DNA of 64,000 nucleotides from Amphiduros pacificus (lineage: Eukaryota > Annelida > Polychaeta > Phyllodocida > Hesionidae), in NCBI GenBank assembly GCA_949316495.1, contig OX439003.1:53631879-53695878 (forward strand), given 5' to 3'. Numbering within the stretch: the stretch's first letter is position 1; every line of letters starts with the position of its first letter. This document shows positions 1-13,945 of this stretch, in pieces. The notes under the pieces were generated by a model, which saw only the letters and a program-made list of their open reading frames with translations, was not told where the DNA came from and made no database searches. The position numbers were made by a program, and so were the translations under genes.

Positions 1-3000
1 CTTGACTCAATATCCCTCTCCATCCCCACCATCTCTCACACATTGTAAAGATGCTGCGCAGAAGTATCAGCAAATAATGAAGGCCAACACCTAATAGAAA
101 GTAACTCCGCTTATAGAAAATGTTTTACATAAATCATTTTCCCATATGATTTACACAACTGAAAAACTAAAGTGTTTCCTTTGGATAAACTTTGGTAAGG
201 TTTCTTAATAGGGCAGAGGAAATATTGCTTGGAAAGTTTGTAGGCAATATGTGAGAGTATTGGTGGAGATGTGTAGATGTGGCATGTTGGTGAAGACATG
301 CTGAGCTTGGAGCGTGCTTATTGCCAACACTGCCATATGAACGTGTAAAGAAACGCCACATAGTGTTATACAGGCCAGCGCAACGTCTCGTAAACCCAGC
401 CCATACAACGGGCAGCAGAGTAGTTAGTAGATAAGTGTGAGACGGGCCAAGCTAAGACAGGTAAGTCATGGGTAGGGTGTGCTGAGTGGGAGGATACACT
501 TTATGCACTTGCCCGACCTCGGAGTGGTCCGTTTTTATGCAATGTGACCGTGTGTAAAAGGGGACTGTATCCCAGCACTGAGGTGAAGCCTTGGACATCA
601 CTGCAGGAGCAGCCAGCAGGCAGTAGGGGGCGCTAACATGCTGCAGATCTGAGCCAGACTAGGATGTTACATGCAGAGTAAGTGTTATGCAGACCTTGGC
701 TACATCTCAGCCAGTGTACAACACAACACTGCTACATGCCGATAAGAAAATGTCAGAAGGTGTTGCCAATCATTGTATGGATGCAAGTCAAATGGTTGAG
801 GAAGATACCGAGAGTGCCAGGCTAAACATATGGCAGAGTAAATTATGCGGCAAACCATCATCTTCCATGGTTTGTGTTTGCTGAAATTGGATATGACATT
901 TAGCATCTTAATGTAATGTTTTAGCCCTTTGACATGCCTATATAGTTTTCCACAATTGGGCATTATTGACATGTTTCATATGAAGTGAATAGTTCAGTCG
1001 AAAAATGATCAGATATGCCATCAGTAAGCCATCAGATCACATGACCTTCAGTTCTCACTATGGAAGTCGTATCATTTTCAGAGCTCATTTTAAAGAAATA
1101 TTAAGATATATACAAGATGAATATGAAACCTAATCTTAGAGATCATGTGGACACTGTCTAATAAGATTAATGATATATTCGTCGACTCTTTTCAGTGTTT
1201 TACAGACCTCCATGCTAACAGTTTGTGACAGGAAGGTTAATGGACAAGGGAAAGATACCCTAGCATGGGGGTAGGCACATGCCCCTAACTCGACCCCTAA
1301 ATAGCTCTTTTCAGGCAGTGTGGACACAAGGAAATAAGGGCTGGTGTGGGTCTGGCTGGCATAGGTGTGGAGCTGATTGAGGGTGCAGGAACTATTGTTG
1401 GCAGTGTGGAAGGTGGGCATGGCTGGGTGCCCCAGTGTCTATGCTGACCCCAGTGTCTGTACTGACCTCAGGGTGGGGCACTTCACTCGCCCACACTGGC
1501 AGCCTGCAACCCTCCAGGGACACATATGCACTTTTGACCCATTCTGTTGACAATGAGAAATCATATTTGAATGGAAAATGTAAATTGATTTTTGGATGTT
1601 TAGAAATTGTTTGACAGGTCATCATCTTGGGATAATCTTGGCTTTTCAGTGTGTAGTTTGTGCTGTGAGGTGATACTGATATCATACCCCGACTTTGGCA
1701 CATAATTAGCTCAGCCAAAGGAAAAAGGTTGACATATCAAACATTGGACAATATCACTGGTTTGAGAACCAACACTAAATGTGGCATGATTTGTATCTGT
1801 GGATAAAAGGGCAATTGAGAAAATGAAGATTTATGAAGTAAAATTTAACAATTCGTGACAAGGAACAGAGTATTTGTTGCACCTGATGCATCTGAGAAGT
1901 CGTAAGGCCAAACAGCATTTGTTTGTCGTCAGTCATTCTATGCATCTGAGAAGTTGTAAGGCCAAACAGCATTTGTTTGTCGTCACAGTCATTTCATAAT
2001 CTGAGAAGTTGTTAGGCCAAGATATATACAGCAAAACAAGTGGTAAGATGCTCCAGGTACAGCTGTCAGCAGAGTCAGACAGACACAAACATTTGGCACA
2101 TCGTAACATCAAAGTGTTTAGTATCCTACCTGCTGAAAGCTTTGGAAAGACAGGCTAAGGTCACTGAGATAACTCTCTGATTGATAAAACTTAAAGATAT
2201 ATGTTTTTTTGTTCTTTTTGTTAGTTTTAAGTACAATGGCACACATAGATAGACTTGTAGCTTATTGCTGTTCTTGTTTCAAAAGTGTTTGAAAGAAGTG
2301 CATTTGTAAGCTTTTTGAGGTTTAATTTACAAGCAGTCGGTCTCATCTAGGCCAATATGAGAGACAATGTAAATTGTTAGCTTTGAATCAATGAAATATC
2401 TGTTCATGATCAAGATCAAATAGGGTCATGTATTGCCATAAAATGACTTCATAGAGTTACACAATAGCTCAGGGTTGGACAAACAAGTTTCACGCAATGA
2501 TCATATGTGATTCATTAATTTCTACCATCATATAGTTAATATCAGTAAGACCTGAGGACAGTGAGTGGGATGAGACTAGTGGTGCCCTCTGATGCACTTG
2601 GAGATGTGGTTTGTAGCAAAACAAACAAGCCACCTGACATTGCTGGATCGGAAATTAATAAGGGACAAATGTAGGAGCAGATAATGGGAGTGAGGCCTGG
2701 GTAGAGTAAGGATGGGGTCAGGAGGAGTTGAGTGGTGTCTACCTGAGGGTCAACAGGTGTGACAGATAATAACAACCTGTGTCAACTCCAGCCATTCAAG
2801 ATATTAAAACCATATTTGAGTTAAATGAGCAAACTGTATTGGAAACTTATATTGATTGCATTTTACGAAACGATTACACAGTATTGGATGATGTCAGATA
2901 TATGAGAATTATGAATCTATTTATTTCCACTGTTTTCTATTATGTTCTAGTGATGACAACTTTTTTTAGTCGATAGTGCTTTTTATTGCCTCAAATCCAT

Positions 3001-4117
3001 TGAAGTGTATCATAGCATGCATGAAGGCACACTGTTCAGGTGATTGAATCTGATGAAGACAATAATAGGACTGACACATGTCTGCTGCTGGTACAGTAAG
3101 CACCTGCTAATGTCGCGTACCATCTGGGTGTCAGGCATAACTAGCAAGCATTACATAGCTGATGCTACCAATCAGTGGAAGTTACCAATCATACATGACC
3201 CGTTAGGGGTCAACTTGTCATGTTTATATTGATGAACTAAAGATAATATTCTGATCAGATTTGATCAGAAGTATATTACATGTATTGTGAATTTCATCAC
3301 ATATAAGGTGATAGCATTTTTTCAACAACATGAGAATTGCTTTGTTCTAACATCATTATATAGAATTGAAAAAGCTTAAATAGCAGGATATATAACAAGT
3401 AAATAATGTAACATATATATATATAGGAGACCAGATATAAATTTCAGATGAGTTATAAATATTTTATGGACAGAAGTATCAAATGTATTTTTCAATTAAA
3501 CCAGGAGTAATCTCCATAAAAATATTTATTATTCTAATTAATCTCTAGGAAATTCGAGGAAATAAAATCATAATGCAGGTCAATTCTTTACGAAAATGCC
3601 TATCAGGTAGACAGGTCTGATCAAATTCTTGAATTGAAATGGTTCAAATGAGGTCAGACAAATGAAACTAGTGTTTGTAGCCTTTTACACCAGTATATAA
3701 AGCTCTCAATGAGAAAAAAAGGCAAAGATAGCAGTAATATGGCAGTAATATATTAGTGAAGCACTTTATCAGGAACTGATATGGAATATATGAATATCAT
3801 GAATATCTATTAAACCTAAATTATTAAAGATATTGAAATCCTATTATATAGAGTACTATATCAGCTTAGAGTGGCAATCATCTATGGAAGTGATTGGTTG
3901 ACATTATTGATCACATGCATACTTTTTATCATCCTGACCATAAACATACAATTGGGATATAGATATGAAGTGCAGTTGGATTGGTGTTAACCTTGACATT
4001 TACTCCTGGTGATATTTAATTTAGTATGTGTGCATGGTAATTTTCATACAAGAAAATATGCTTTTGAAAGGTACAAATTAATTTGATTCTTATGATTTTT
4101 GTGTTTTATAATTGTAG
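1..4117. other. BCL9 upstream or intronic DNA, no recognised exon
   Basis: No exon or conserved protein segment could be recognised on either strand. The open frames here are short and have no family resemblance. The stretch is probably an upstream BCL9 intron, because the exon at 4118 begins in phase 1 and so needs a preceding coding exon that I cannot find. Small features are a strong splice-donor-like CAGGTAAGT near 459-467, a threefold near-repeat of about 55 bp around 1880-2025, and a single TCACATGA at 1037-1044. Confidence 0.5.
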
Positions 4118-7100
4118 GAAATGATGATCCAAAGACACCCATTGTCAACAATAATGATTGCCAGCCGCCAGTGCACTCGTCAGCCTCAGGGCCTCCGCTG
4201 CAGGGCCCTCCACCACCCAATGTTACCGTCATGCCGAACCCTGCAAACATGTCCCACCCTGGCCATCCTTCAACTCCTGGAACCCCGTCAGGCACTGGAC
4301 CTGGTCAGCTCATCCCGCCGTCCCAACCCGGCCCACCCCAGATGGGACCACAAGGTGGCGCCAACATGGAGACGCACTTCATGCAGCAACAGTCTCAGGT
4401 GTTTGTCTTCTCTACACAACTCGCTAACAAGGCCGCGGAGGGCGTCCTCTCTGGACACTTTAAGTCTATCATCGCATATCACATCGACCAGCCTGGAACT
4501 AAACAGATATTACAAGTGAGGAAAATCAGTAATAATTGCTATCTCAAAATTCATTTACATATGCAGCAATGTTCAAATTTATATCTGAAAATGTTTGAGA
4601 GAGAAGAACCAAAAGGAAAAAAGATGCTTTAACAAATAATTTGGAGAGAATTTGTGAGCAAGTGAGTTCGCCAGTGCCATGCTTGCTGATATCTTGTTTA
4701 GTTCCTGATTGATTCAGAAACATATTAATAAAAATTATGTTTATCCTCTAAAATTTAACATACAAGCTAAGCATGCACAACCTTGCATCACATTTGAAAT
4801 GTTCATGTCGTCATAGCTAAGTTTTGTTCCCACCTCATGAAGTAACATGAAGTCACAGGAGGTAGATATTGTTCACACCTCATGAAGTCATTGGCTAAGT
4901 ATTGTTCATATTGCATGAAGTCATTATCTGGGAATTGTTCACACCGCATGAAGTCATGTTAGCATTCTTCACCCCTCATGAAGTCATATTAGTATTGTTT
5001 ACACCTCATGAAGTCATTAGCTAAGCATTGTTCACACCTCATGAAGTCATTAGCTAAGAATTGTTCACACCTCATGAAATCATATTAGTATTGTTTACAC
5101 CTCTTGAAGTCATTACCTAAGAATTGTTCAAACCTCATGAATGTCCACTGTTACTGTCACCTGCAGTATGGCTGTATATGTCCACTGTTACCTGCAGTAT
5201 GGCTGTAGATGTCCACTGTTACTGTCACCTGCAGTATGGCTGTATATGTCTACTGTTACTGTCACCTGCAGTATGGCTGTAGATGTCCACTGTTACTGTC
5301 ACCTGCAGTATGGCTGTAGATGTCCACTGTTACTGTCACCTGCAGTATGGCTGTATATGTCTACTGTTACTGTCACCTGCAGTATGGCTGTATATGTCTA
5401 CTGTTACTGTCACCTGCAGTATGGCTGTAGATGTCCACTGTTACAGTCACCTGCAGTATGGCTGTAGATGTCCACTGTTACTGTCACCTGCAGTATGGCT
5501 GTAGATGTCCACTGTTACCTGCAGTATGGCTGTATATGTCCACTGTTACAGTCACCTGCAGTATGGCTGTAGATGTCCACTGTTACTGTCACCTGCAGTA
5601 TGGCTGTAGATGTCCACTGTTACTGTCACCTGCAGTATGGCTGTAGATGTCCACTGTTACTGTCACCTGCAGTATGGCTGTAGATGTCCACTGTTACTGT
5701 CACCTGCAGTATGGCTGTATATGTCCACTGTTACAGTCACCTGCAGTATGGCTGTATATGTCCACTGTTACAGTCACCTGCAGTATGGCTGTAGATGTCC
5801 ACTGTTACTGTCACCTGCAGTATGGCTGTAGATGTCCACTGTTACTGTCACCTGCAGTATGGCTGTAGATGTCCACTGTTACTGTCACCTGCAGTATGGC
5901 TGTAGATGTCCACTGTTACTGTCACCTGCAGTATGGCTGTAGATGTCCACTGTTACTGTTACCTGCAGTATGGCTGTAGATGTCCACTGTTACTGTCACC
6001 TGCAGTATGGCTGTAGATGTCCACTGTTACTGTCACCTGCAGTATGGCTGTAGATGTCCACTGTTACAGTCACCTGCAGTATGGCTGTATATGTCCACTG
6101 TTACTGTCACCTGCAGTATGGCTGTAGATGTCCACTGTTACTGTCACCTGCAGTATGGCTGTAGATGTCCACTGTCACCTGCAGTATGGCTGTAGATGTC
6201 TACTGTTACTGTCACCTGCAGTATGGCTGTAGATGTCCACTGTTACTGTCACCTGCAGTATGGCTGTATATGTCCACTGTTACAGTCACCTGCAGTATGG
6301 CTGTAGATGTCCACTGTTACTGTCACCTGCAGTATGGCTGTAGATGTCCACTGTTACTGTCACCTGCAGTATGGCTGTAGATGTCCACTGTTACCTGCAG
6401 TATGGCTGTATATGTCCACTGTTACAGTCACCTGCAGTATGGCTGTAGATGTCCACTGTTACTGTCACCTGCAGTATGGCTGTAGATGTCCACTGTTACT
6501 GTCACCTGCAGTATGGCTGTAGATGTCCACTGTTACTGTCACCTGCAGTATGGCTGTAGATGTCCACTGTTACTGTCACCTGCAGTATGGCTGTAGATGT
6601 CCACTGTTACTGTCACCTGCAGTATGGCTGTATATGTCCACTGTTACAGTCACCTGCAGTATGGCTGTAGATGTCCACTGTTACTGTCACCTGCAGTATG
6701 GCTGTAGATGTCCACTGTTACTGTCACCTGCAGTATGGCTGTAGATGTCCACTGTTACAGTCACCTGCAGTATGGCTGTAGATGTCTACTGTTACAGTCA
6801 CCTGCAATATGGCTGTAGATGTCCACTGTTACAGTCACCTGCAGTATGGCTGTATATGTCCACTGTTACTGTCACCTGCAGTATGGCTGTAGATGTCCAC
6901 TGTTACTGTCACCTGCAGTATGGCTGTAGATGTCCACTGTTACCTGCAGTATGGCTGTAGATGTCCACTGTTACCTGCAATGTGGTTGTTGATGTCCATT
7001 ATGTTTGTGGCGTGCGTGTGAAGTCCTGGGATGATATAGTTAAGGTCTGGCGTGGCATAGTTACAAGTTAAGGATTGGGGTGATGTAGGTGTGAGTACAG

Positions 7101-10100
7101 GCCTGTTCATGACACATGTGTAAGTCATGTGAGTTAAGGTCTGGCATGGCACAAGTATGAGTGTTGGACTGGGGGTGACACAGGTATGAGTGTTGGACTG
7201 GGGGTGACACAGGTATGAGTGTTGGACTGGGGGTGACATAGGTATGAGTGTTGGACTGGGGGTGACACATGTGTAAGTGTTGGACACAGGTTGGGGTGAG
7301 GTGTGGCAAACAACAGGAAGCTGTCACAGAGTTTAGTTGTCAAAATCTCTCTTGTAATATGAGCCTCAGTAAGAGAATAATTCAATGAGTATGTCAGGTA
7401 GGCAAAAGAAAAGAATTATATATATAAAAAAAATCTTTTCATTAAAAAATAGGCCGGAGTTAGTATGTAGTTTCTTGGGTAATCATAGATAATTCTGAAT
7501 TATCACCAAAAATTACAAAGAAATATAGAATCCTTTCCAGTTTGATCAGTCTACAACTTCCAGGAAATGCTTCTGAGAAGAAGATACAGTTCAAAAGTCG
7601 TACTAAAATGTATATATACAGAGATTGATACAATCTATTGATATAGAAATCCTTTATAATCTGTAGTAATTAAGATGGACTATGGATGACTCGAGACATA
7701 ATCTGGCAGAGTAATAACACAATATGACAATCTCTGTAAATTATCCAAGTTTTGTGAAGTGATGTTTAAATTTACTAATCACCTTTTGACCTATTGTTGC
7801 CGGGTAGTTCTGAACAAGAATCGGGTAGAATGAAGGGTTTGTCAGGTCAGTAGGTTGGAACGAGTATCTGGTAGAGTGAGGTGTCTATCGGGTGGGTAGG
7901 TTGGAACGAGTATCTGGTAGAGTGAGGTGTCTGTCGGGTGGGTAGGTTGGAACGAGTATCTGGTAGAGTGAGGTGCCTGTCAGGTGGGTAGGTTGGAACG
8001 AGTATCTGGTAGAGTGAGGTGTCTATCGGGTGGGTAGGTTGGAACGAGTATCTGGTAGAGTGAGGTGTCTATCCGGTGGGTAGGTAGGAACGAGTATCTG
8101 GTAGAGTGAGGTGTCTGTCAGGTCAGCAGGTTGGAACGAGTATCTGGTAGAGTGAGGTGTCTATCGGGTGGGTAGGTTGGAACAAGTATCTGGTAGAGTG
8201 AGGTGTCTGTCGGATGGGTAGGTTGGAACGAGTATCTGGTAGAGTGAGGTGTCTATGGGGTGGGTAGGTAGGAACAAGTATCTGGTAGAGTGAGGTGTCT
8301 ATCGGGTGGGTAGGTTGGAACGAGTATCTGGTAGAGTGAGGTGTCTATCGGGTGGGTAGGTAGGAACGAGTATCTGGTAGAGTGAGGTGTCTATCGGGTG
8401 GGTAGGTAGGAACAAGTATCTGGTAGAGTGAGGTGCCTGTCGGGTGGGTAGGTTGGAACGAGTATCTGGTAGAGTGAGGTGTCTATCGGGTGGGTAGGTA
8501 GGAACGAGTATCTGGTAGAATGAGGTGTCTATCGGGTGGGTAGGTAGGAACGAGTATCTGGTAGAGTGAGGTGTCTATCGGGTGGGTAGGTTGGAACGAG
8601 TATCTGGTAGAGTGAGGTGTCTATCGGGTGGGTAGGTAGGAACGAGTATCTGGTAGAGTGAGGTGTCTGTCGGGTGGGTAGGTTGGAACGAGTATCTGGT
8701 AGAGTGAGGTGCCTGTCAGGTGGGTAGGTTGGAACGAGTATCTGGTAGAGTGAGGTGTCTATCGGGTGGGTAGGTTGGAACGAGTATCTGGTAGAGTGAG
8801 GTGTCTATCGGGTGGGTAGGTAGGAACGAGTATCTGGTAGAGTGAGGTGTCTGTCAGGTCAGCAGGTTGGAACGAGTATCTGGTAGAGTGAGGTGTCTAT
8901 CGGGTGGGTAGGTTGGAACAAGTATCTGGTAGAGTGAGGTGTCTGTCGGATGGGTAGGTTGGAACGAGTATCTGGTAGAGTGAGGTGTCTATGGGGTGGG
9001 TAGGTAGGAACAAGTATCTGGTAGAGTGAGGTGTCTATCGGGTGGGTAGGTTGGAACGAGTATCTGGTAGAGTGAGGTGTCTATCGGGTGGGTAGGTAGG
9101 AACGAGTATCTGGTAGAGTGAGGTGTCTATCGGGTGAGTAGGTAGGAACAAGTATCTGGTAGAGTGAGGTGCCTGTCGGGTGGGTAGGTTGGAACGAGTA
9201 TCTGGTAGAGTGAGGTGTCTATCGGGTGGGTAGGTAGGAACGAGTATCTGGTAGAATGAGGTGTCTATCGGGTGGGTAGGTAGGAACGAGTATCTGGTAG
9301 AGTGAGGTGTCTATCGGGTGGGTAGGTTGGAACGAGTATCTGGTAGAGTGAGGTGTCTATCGGGTGGGTAGGTAGGAACGAGTATCTGGTAGAGTGAGGT
9401 GTCTTTCCACAAATCTGGAAGTGTGATACTTCCTGTGTCCAGCCATACTTGTTGAAAATTTGTCAGAAGAAAATCTGTTGGAGTGATAGCGTGGGAGCAA
9501 TAAGATATGATGGTGTGGGTTGCCATGGAGAGTGATTTAGGTGCACGTGGCTCAAGTGTGGCTGTGTTTTCATGGAGAGATAAGTCATTTGTGACAATAT
9601 GTCTCAGTAGGGACTGAGTGAATAATACTCAGTGTTGATGATGTATTGATGAGCTGGGTCTCCACCGCACTATATCGGCTGCCGCATAATACATTTTGCT
9701 GGCACTAAATTGATGGACTCTTGGTAATCTATAGAGGGAGAGGAGGGTTACAGATGAGACGGCTGAATTATCGGGAAGTGATCGTTATTCTCAGCATATG
9801 CTGGCATAATAGTGGTGTGTAGCACAATTCATTTATAGAGCGAGAGATAATGTGTTGGCTTCTCATTTTCTGTGAGAGCAAACACAAATGTCGGGAGAGC
9901 ATTGAGGGGATGAGTGGTTGGTGACAGGTAGCTACACATGGTAGCACGGCACCACAATATAGCCCAGCTTTATTGAGCAAAATGCCACACAACACAGATC
10001 GAATGTGCAGACCCACATCTACTGCAGTTTAGACCTGATGAATTGTTTGACTAATGTGCACGGCGATGCCGATATTGAAGACTTCTGGGCCCTCGTAAAT

Positions 10101-13100
10101 TTTTCATGCACTGAGGACCATTGAGTCTGTTCTCGTTGCCTAGAAAACACTCCCTTGACTTGTGGAGAGCCCTTTTTTATGACGATCCCTTTTCCCACCA
10201 TAGAAGGCGTCTACCCAAGGGCCTGATGAATTTTTGATGATTCTAATTCGATATGTTGTGAGGTGATGTTGAGATGTGGCAATCACCAGCCGTACAAGCC
10301 TGGTGTAAAACTTACTAACCACTCCCTCATCTCAAATAAAAATATCGCCACATTGCCCACATGAATTATTTGAGTGGTGATGGTTGTTAATGTGCTGATC
10401 TGTCGCAGGCTACATCGCGGTCCAGCCCCTGATTGCCCCCAGTAGATGCAACAAACATGATTAACACTGCATAGCACAATCAGAATCCATCATAGCTTCT
10501 ATATAAACACTGTCCGGCAAGTAGCCTTGCCGTACCGTTCTGTGTCGACATCAAAACTCATAAAAAGCTGCATGTCGCTTTGAGGAGCTGAGGCAACATG
10601 GCTCCCGACCCTTTGTCAGAATTATTAATGCATGCCCAGCCTCAGGAGGCAAGAATGAGCAAGAAGTATGGAGAATATGAGCTCATAGGGATGTATAAAT
10701 GCATTCAGTGTGCCCTGTGAGCTGTCGCTGGTGCCCCTTTCAGACCTCCACCACTGCTGTCCTCCCACAAACATCACACCAAAACACTCCCACATGTTTG
10801 CATGGGTCTCACAATGTTGTCTTTGGCAGAAATTTACAATCTTTTGCAAATGATATTGTTATCATGTCTGGGTGGTTGAACAACGCAGCTTGTTTAATTA
10901 ATATCAATTAGTCTGGTGGTGTTTTCTATATCATTACCTTATTGGGATATGGAAGCGCAAATATATCGCTTGTATCCTAAACAGGGAATAAAGTAGGCAG
11001 CTTTATAGAAGAATATGCCATGCGTTTGAATGATTCATGCATTAGAGGAGCAGTGATATTGCAGAGAATTAATGTAGGAGAGTGGGGCAAGACGCATGAG
11101 GTCTGTGTTTCCTCTAAGGACCTGTGTGGAGGCACTATCATGCAATATGAGGCGGAGGCTGGGCGTGTTGGATGCCACAGTTATTGCAGCAATGACAGGC
11201 CAGAATTATGAGCCATCTCCCTTCTCCCCAGCCTGCCACACTACAGGCAGTCTGCTTTGTTGTCTGCCGCCTCCCAGTGCCCTCCCCGGCTCTCCACCAC
11301 GAGGGCATCAACACGGAAACCGGGATCAATGCTCAGGCCCTTGCTAATAGTCTGTGATGCAGAGCCTTATCTTCCCCCTGGAACAACGCATGAAGCCTTA
11401 TCTTACACATCTATTGCCAGTCTCTGTAGACTTGGAAAAAGTCCAATGCAAACTTAAGCGTATATTGTTTGTCTGGACCTTTATGTGACGGAGGTAGATT
11501 TGCAAATGTATGGGTAAGGCTAGCAGAGTCACTTAGAAGTTAATCTGGAGGAGATCTGAAAAGTCTCCACAGTAAAATGTGATTAGTTTTTTACCCTGAC
11601 AGCCAAGCTCATCTTTTTTCTCAATAAAAAAAATCCATTGGTGTTATCAGGAATGGCAAAAAGTTGTGAGTGATAATAGGGGTGTTGAAAGGTATCTGTG
11701 ACATGAGAGGTGACCTCAGTCTGACCTTTGTTGAAAGGCTAATAAAGAAGAGCCTAGGCCAGCAGCCGGGAGATTCTGCTGTGCACTCAGGTGTGAGGTA
11801 CTCAAACATCACCCATCTCATAGTATGCTTATGTGAGGAATGCCTGATAGTCTGATGTGACCATTTTAAATGAAATGTCAAATTTGTAGAAAGGATATCC
11901 CATATCATTTTACGTATATAAAATTCTTGCCTCAAACTGATATCTTTTGTAGTATTAGTATGGATGAAAATTATGATAATTAAAGAACTTTAATGTGTGA
12001 TCATGTTTTCTGCCTTATAAATCTGAACAAAAATAAACAAAATAAAAATACTCAAATAATTAGAGTTAATTGATGTTTGTATGATTCTAAATTGTGTTAT
12101 TTTTTGGTTTGCAGAAGCATCCACTGAAGACGCAGCAGTTCAACCGACCACCAGGGCATCCCTTATTTAGCATGTCTAATATGAGGCCACCCAATGCTAA
12201 TGCTATCAAAAGTCAGGCTATGATGGGACCTAATAACTTCAATAATGCTATGGACAATGTTGCCGAATGGGTACAACAACAAAATCAGAATCTACAGAAT
12301 CAGAACTTCTCACCAAATAGTGGTCCTCAACCAGGACAAATGGGGCCCGCTCAAAATATGAACTTCAGCCCCAATCAGAATATGCCTCCCAATATGCCAG
12401 GGGGTGGGCCACCAGGAAATTTCCCCCCTGGAAGTAATCCAAACATGGGTCCACAGTGGAACCCGGCCAGTCAGGCTGGACCCATGCCGGGCATGAATTC
12501 ACCGCCAGACTTTAGTAACTTTATGGGACCAGGAGGTCCCGGTGGTGGGCCAGGAGGTCCAGGATATGATCCGATACAGGATTTGCAAAACATGCCAAAC
12601 ATGCGCAGCAATCTGTCACATGACAAAGTGCCCAATGAAAACTTGACTCCCGAACAGTTACAAAGAAGAGAGGAGCAGTTAGCAAACTTACGAAAAATAC
12701 AAGCTATGTTAGGTATGGGCGGAGGGCAAGGACCTCCTGGACAAGTGCCTCCAGGTATGATGCCTGGCAATATGAACCTTAACATGCACCCAGATAAAAT
12801 GGGATCATCACAAGCAAATATGATGGGAATGGGAGGACCCAGTCCAATGATGTCTCAGAATGGTCCCATGGGACCAAACGGACCAATGGGTCCAAATGGA
12901 TCCATGGGTCCAAATGGATCAATGGGTCCAAATGGAACGATGGGTCAAAATGGGCCAATGGGACCTAACGGGCCAATGGGTCCAAATGGGCCGATGGGGC
13001 CTAATGGGCAGATGGGACCTAATGGATCCATGGGTCCAAATGGAGCAATGGGACCAAGTGGTCCAATGGGACCTAATGGGCCAATGGGGCCTAATGGGCC

Positions 13101-13911
13101 AATGGGACCTTTTGGTGGGCCTGGAGGCAATATGCCACCTGGTCCTCCAGGTAATCAGTTACCACCAAACTGGGAGAATATGACTCCAGCTCAGAGAGAA
13201 TGGTTTAAGTTACAACAAGAATTCTTTGTGGATAAGCAGCGAAGACGGCAGGTGGAGCAGATGCAGAGAATGCAGCAGATGCAGCAGGCAGGCATGAACA
13301 TGCCTCCAGGGCAGGCGCCCCCACCTCCACCGTACACCTACGGCATGGGAGGCAGACCCATGGGACCCGGAGCGCCCTCACCTACCTCCCCTAATGGTCC
13401 TATGCCTTCACCACACCACATGGGCTCCTCAGGCCAGCCATCTCCTGCCCCTGGGGACCCCTTTGCCTTTCCAGGTGGACCAGGTGGACCGGGTCCAGGT
13501 CCTCGCTTCCCCGGACCTGGCCCAGTAATGAACAGCTTCCGAGGACCTCGTCCCAACTTTGACCCGGTCATGGGTCCAGGACCAGGAGATATGTTTATGA
13601 AAGACAGTATGATGCCAGATGGTAAAATGCCACAGATACACCGAGTGGGGAACCCAGAGCAGTTCAATCCTGCTGATATGGTAGGAACTCCTCCTCCACC
13701 GAATAGCACTGGAGCACCTAAACCCCCACCCAGTTATGCTCAATCAACAAAGCGGAAAAGGAGTGGAGATGATTTAGACGAACTATATAAGAAACTTCAA
13801 CCTGCCCCATCTCCGCAACAATTCAGCTACCTCAACCAGTTTGAAGGTCAAGAGCTGACAATTACAAAACAGTTAAACATGGCATACCAGGAGAATGCTC
13901 CATCACCTGCT

Positions 13912-13945
<34 letters not shown>

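Noticed and set aside
5141-6985. Series of 71-108 codon plus-strand frames of repeated [12 protein letters not shown]
   Set aside because: They are frame readings of a 37 bp minisatellite, and frames switch each unit with no splice or start context.
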